Origin: Tetrahymena thermophila SB210
Lineage: Eukaryota; Ciliophora; Oligohymenophorea; Hymenostomatida; Tetrahymenidae
NCBI RefSeq assembly: GCF_000189635.1
Contig: NW_002476514.1
Span: 57,873-121,872, forward strand
Direction: 5' to 3'
DNA length: 64,000 bases
Shown here: piece after piece, positions 62,533-64,000 of the stretch
How positions within the stretch are numbered: position 1 is the stretch's first letter
Layout: each line of letters opens with the position of its first letter
Made by a program: the position numbers and the translations under genes
The notes under the pieces: model-generated
The model's database searches: none
What the model was told of the DNA's origin: nothing
Seen by the model: only the letters and a program-made list of their open reading frames with translations

Positions 62533-63257
62533 TTTTTAAAAATAATTGTGCTTTAGAATTTATTTCACATTTATATTTTTAATTAGAATATTATGTTGAA
62601 CTTATTTACAAAATAATTTGATTTATTAGCTACTACTTTTTTGTATAAGTTATTATTTAGATAGAGTTTTAATAAGTATTTGCTAATATTTTTTGAGAAA
62701 GGTAAATTCAAAAATAAATATTAGTATCTAGTATAAATATTTTTATTTAAAATAAAATTTTCATATATTAAAAACTTATTATATATAAATACTTACTAAT
62801 AATTACTACTATTACATTTGTATTTACTCTAATTATGCTTATATATTTGTAAATTTAATATACAAAATTAAGAGAAAATCTTAATTCTTTTGCTAATTAT
62901 TTCTATCAATTAAATCAATTTAGATTACATAATTTCAGATTAATTATTTTAATAAATCATAAAAATGCTTTTTAATTTTATGAAATATTGATTTGTCTTA
63001 TTAAGTTAATATAACAAGTATTTTTTTAAATGATATAAATAATATAATTTTATCTTCGATGATAATATATTTATTAAATAACATATAAAAATTAACTCCA
63101 CCTCTTTCTTAATTCAGTCAAAGAGTAAATTTTTATGTAAAAAATTCTTTCAAATTTAGGGTTTAGTAAAAATAAATTTTCCCTAAATAAAAGGACATAC
63201 AGTAATTACAAATAACGTTCTTTTTAACAATTAATAATTATACTGCAGTTTTTGAAT

Positions 63258-63303
<46 letters not shown>

Positions 63304-63784
63304 AATTACATATACAGGATAAGAATATATTTATAACTTTATAGCAAAATGGTACTACTATTTTTATCAATTAAAAAATAGAGATTTAAATATATAATTG
63401 GTATTTGTGTGAGTATTTGTAATTTTTAAAACATTTGTCTGAGAATTTTTGTTATTTTTTTATTGATTATGTAGAATAATATTCAAAGAGTTTTTATATT
63501 TTAATAATATAAAAAAAATAAGGTTTCAAATCCTATTTTATTACAAAAGAAAAAGCTTTAGACAAATATTTTTTTGAAACATTCATATTTTATTTTAAAA
63601 CAAAAAGTTTAAGACAAAAATCATTCATATTTTATTTTAAAATAAAAAGCTAAATACAAACAAATATTATAAAATAATTCATTCATATTTTATTAAAAAA
63701 GAAATAGATTAAAACAAATACTTTAAACATTCATATTTTATAATAAAAGAAATAAATTAAGACAAAGGCTTAATAGAAAAATAT
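62533..63784. other. AT-rich spacer with microsatellite and tandem repeat
   Basis: No gene. A (TTAC)n tract of 46 bases lies at 63258-63303, and from about 63540 the degenerate tandem repeat found after channel 3' ends. The stretch 63220-63560 resembles 52040-52330. Confidence 0.5.
63258..63303. repeat. (TTAC)n microsatellite
   Basis: About 11.5 uninterrupted units. The related position at 52078-52092 has only about three. Confidence 0.95.
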
Positions 63785-64000
63785 TCATATTTTATTTTAA
63801 AATAAAAAGCTAACATTTGCTCTTTTAAATTTTTTTTTTATTTAATTTTTTAATCTGAAGATAACTTCTTTAGAATTACCTAATGGAAAATATTTTGCAT
63901 AATCTTTGAGTATGTCAAAATCATAATACATCATTTAACTTTAACAGTTTTTAAAATTTTTTATATTACTTTCTTCGGTTAAGAAATAAGAAGAGTTTTT
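63785..64000 (-). CDS. Channel gene, C-terminal end only (runs off the window)
   Basis: The last 71 codons of another family member, open, ending at TGA 63785-63787. It contains YYDFDILKDYAKYFPLGN and RANVSFLFQ, as in the intact gene, and is followed by the same tandem repeat. Whether the rest is a full channel or only a C-terminal cassette like 52791-54584 cannot be seen here. Confidence 0.72.

Noticed and set aside
1..64000. CRISPR arrays, bacterial operons, ribosome binding sites or terminators
   Set aside because: The sequence is ciliate nuclear DNA; the direct repeats seen are microsatellites or segmental duplications without regular spacers.

Overview
The window is very AT-rich and uses the ciliate nuclear code: TAA and TAG fall at glutamine positions inside otherwise intact, repeat-containing genes, and only TGA ends them. 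Gene families, codon use, short AT-rich GT..AG introns and GPI-type Cys-rich surface antigens point to Tetrahymena or a close relative. I cannot tell from sequence alone whether this is macronuclear or micronuclear DNA. Gene density is unusually low, several small transposon-like insertions are present, and I saw no telomeric repeat and no exact chromosome-breakage motif.

Every recognisable gene lies on the minus strand and belongs to one of two families. The first is secreted, Cys-rich, tandem-repeat surface proteins of the immobilization-antigen type, with four intact single-exon genes. Two closely related ones lie at 3859-5124 and 16596-17867 (about 85-aa repeats). Two of a second type lie at 32340-34001 and 38254-39609 (102-aa repeats). 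A broken relative lies at about 2718-3230. All four have an N-terminal signal peptide and a hydrophobic C-terminal tail expected for GPI anchoring.

The second family is six-transmembrane potassium-channel-like proteins with a cyclic-nucleotide-binding-type C-terminal region. One complete four-exon gene (58768 down to 55168, 1055 residues) has a pore reading T-G-S-N where K+ channels have the G-Y-G filter. Directly downstream lies a second, fully open copy of its C-terminal exons only (54584-52791). The 3' end of a further gene enters at the right edge (64000-63785). At least eleven broken copies litter 21-63 kb: pore-half copies at 36.7, 41.3, 45.2, 46.8, 49.8 and 59.4 kb, C-terminal-half copies at 21.4, 25.1, 29.2 and 30.9 kb, and a near full-length wreck at 60.5-62.5 kb.

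Layout: 0-9 kb carries three copies of a noncoding-looking unit of roughly 1.3-1.9 kb plus antigen genes. 9-16 kb is a gene desert with microsatellites. 16.6-17.9 kb holds antigen III, and 18-21 kb is AT-rich repeats. 21-32 kb is channel C-terminal remnants alternating with a roughly 2-kb repeat unit U that contains tRNA-B-box-like hairpins and two MITE insertions. 32-51 kb holds two antigen genes and tandem pore-half pseudogenes inside a 20-kb interval bounded by an inverted repeat. 52-64 kb is the channel locus proper. The likely theme is a fast-evolving multigene region expanded by repeated segmental duplication.
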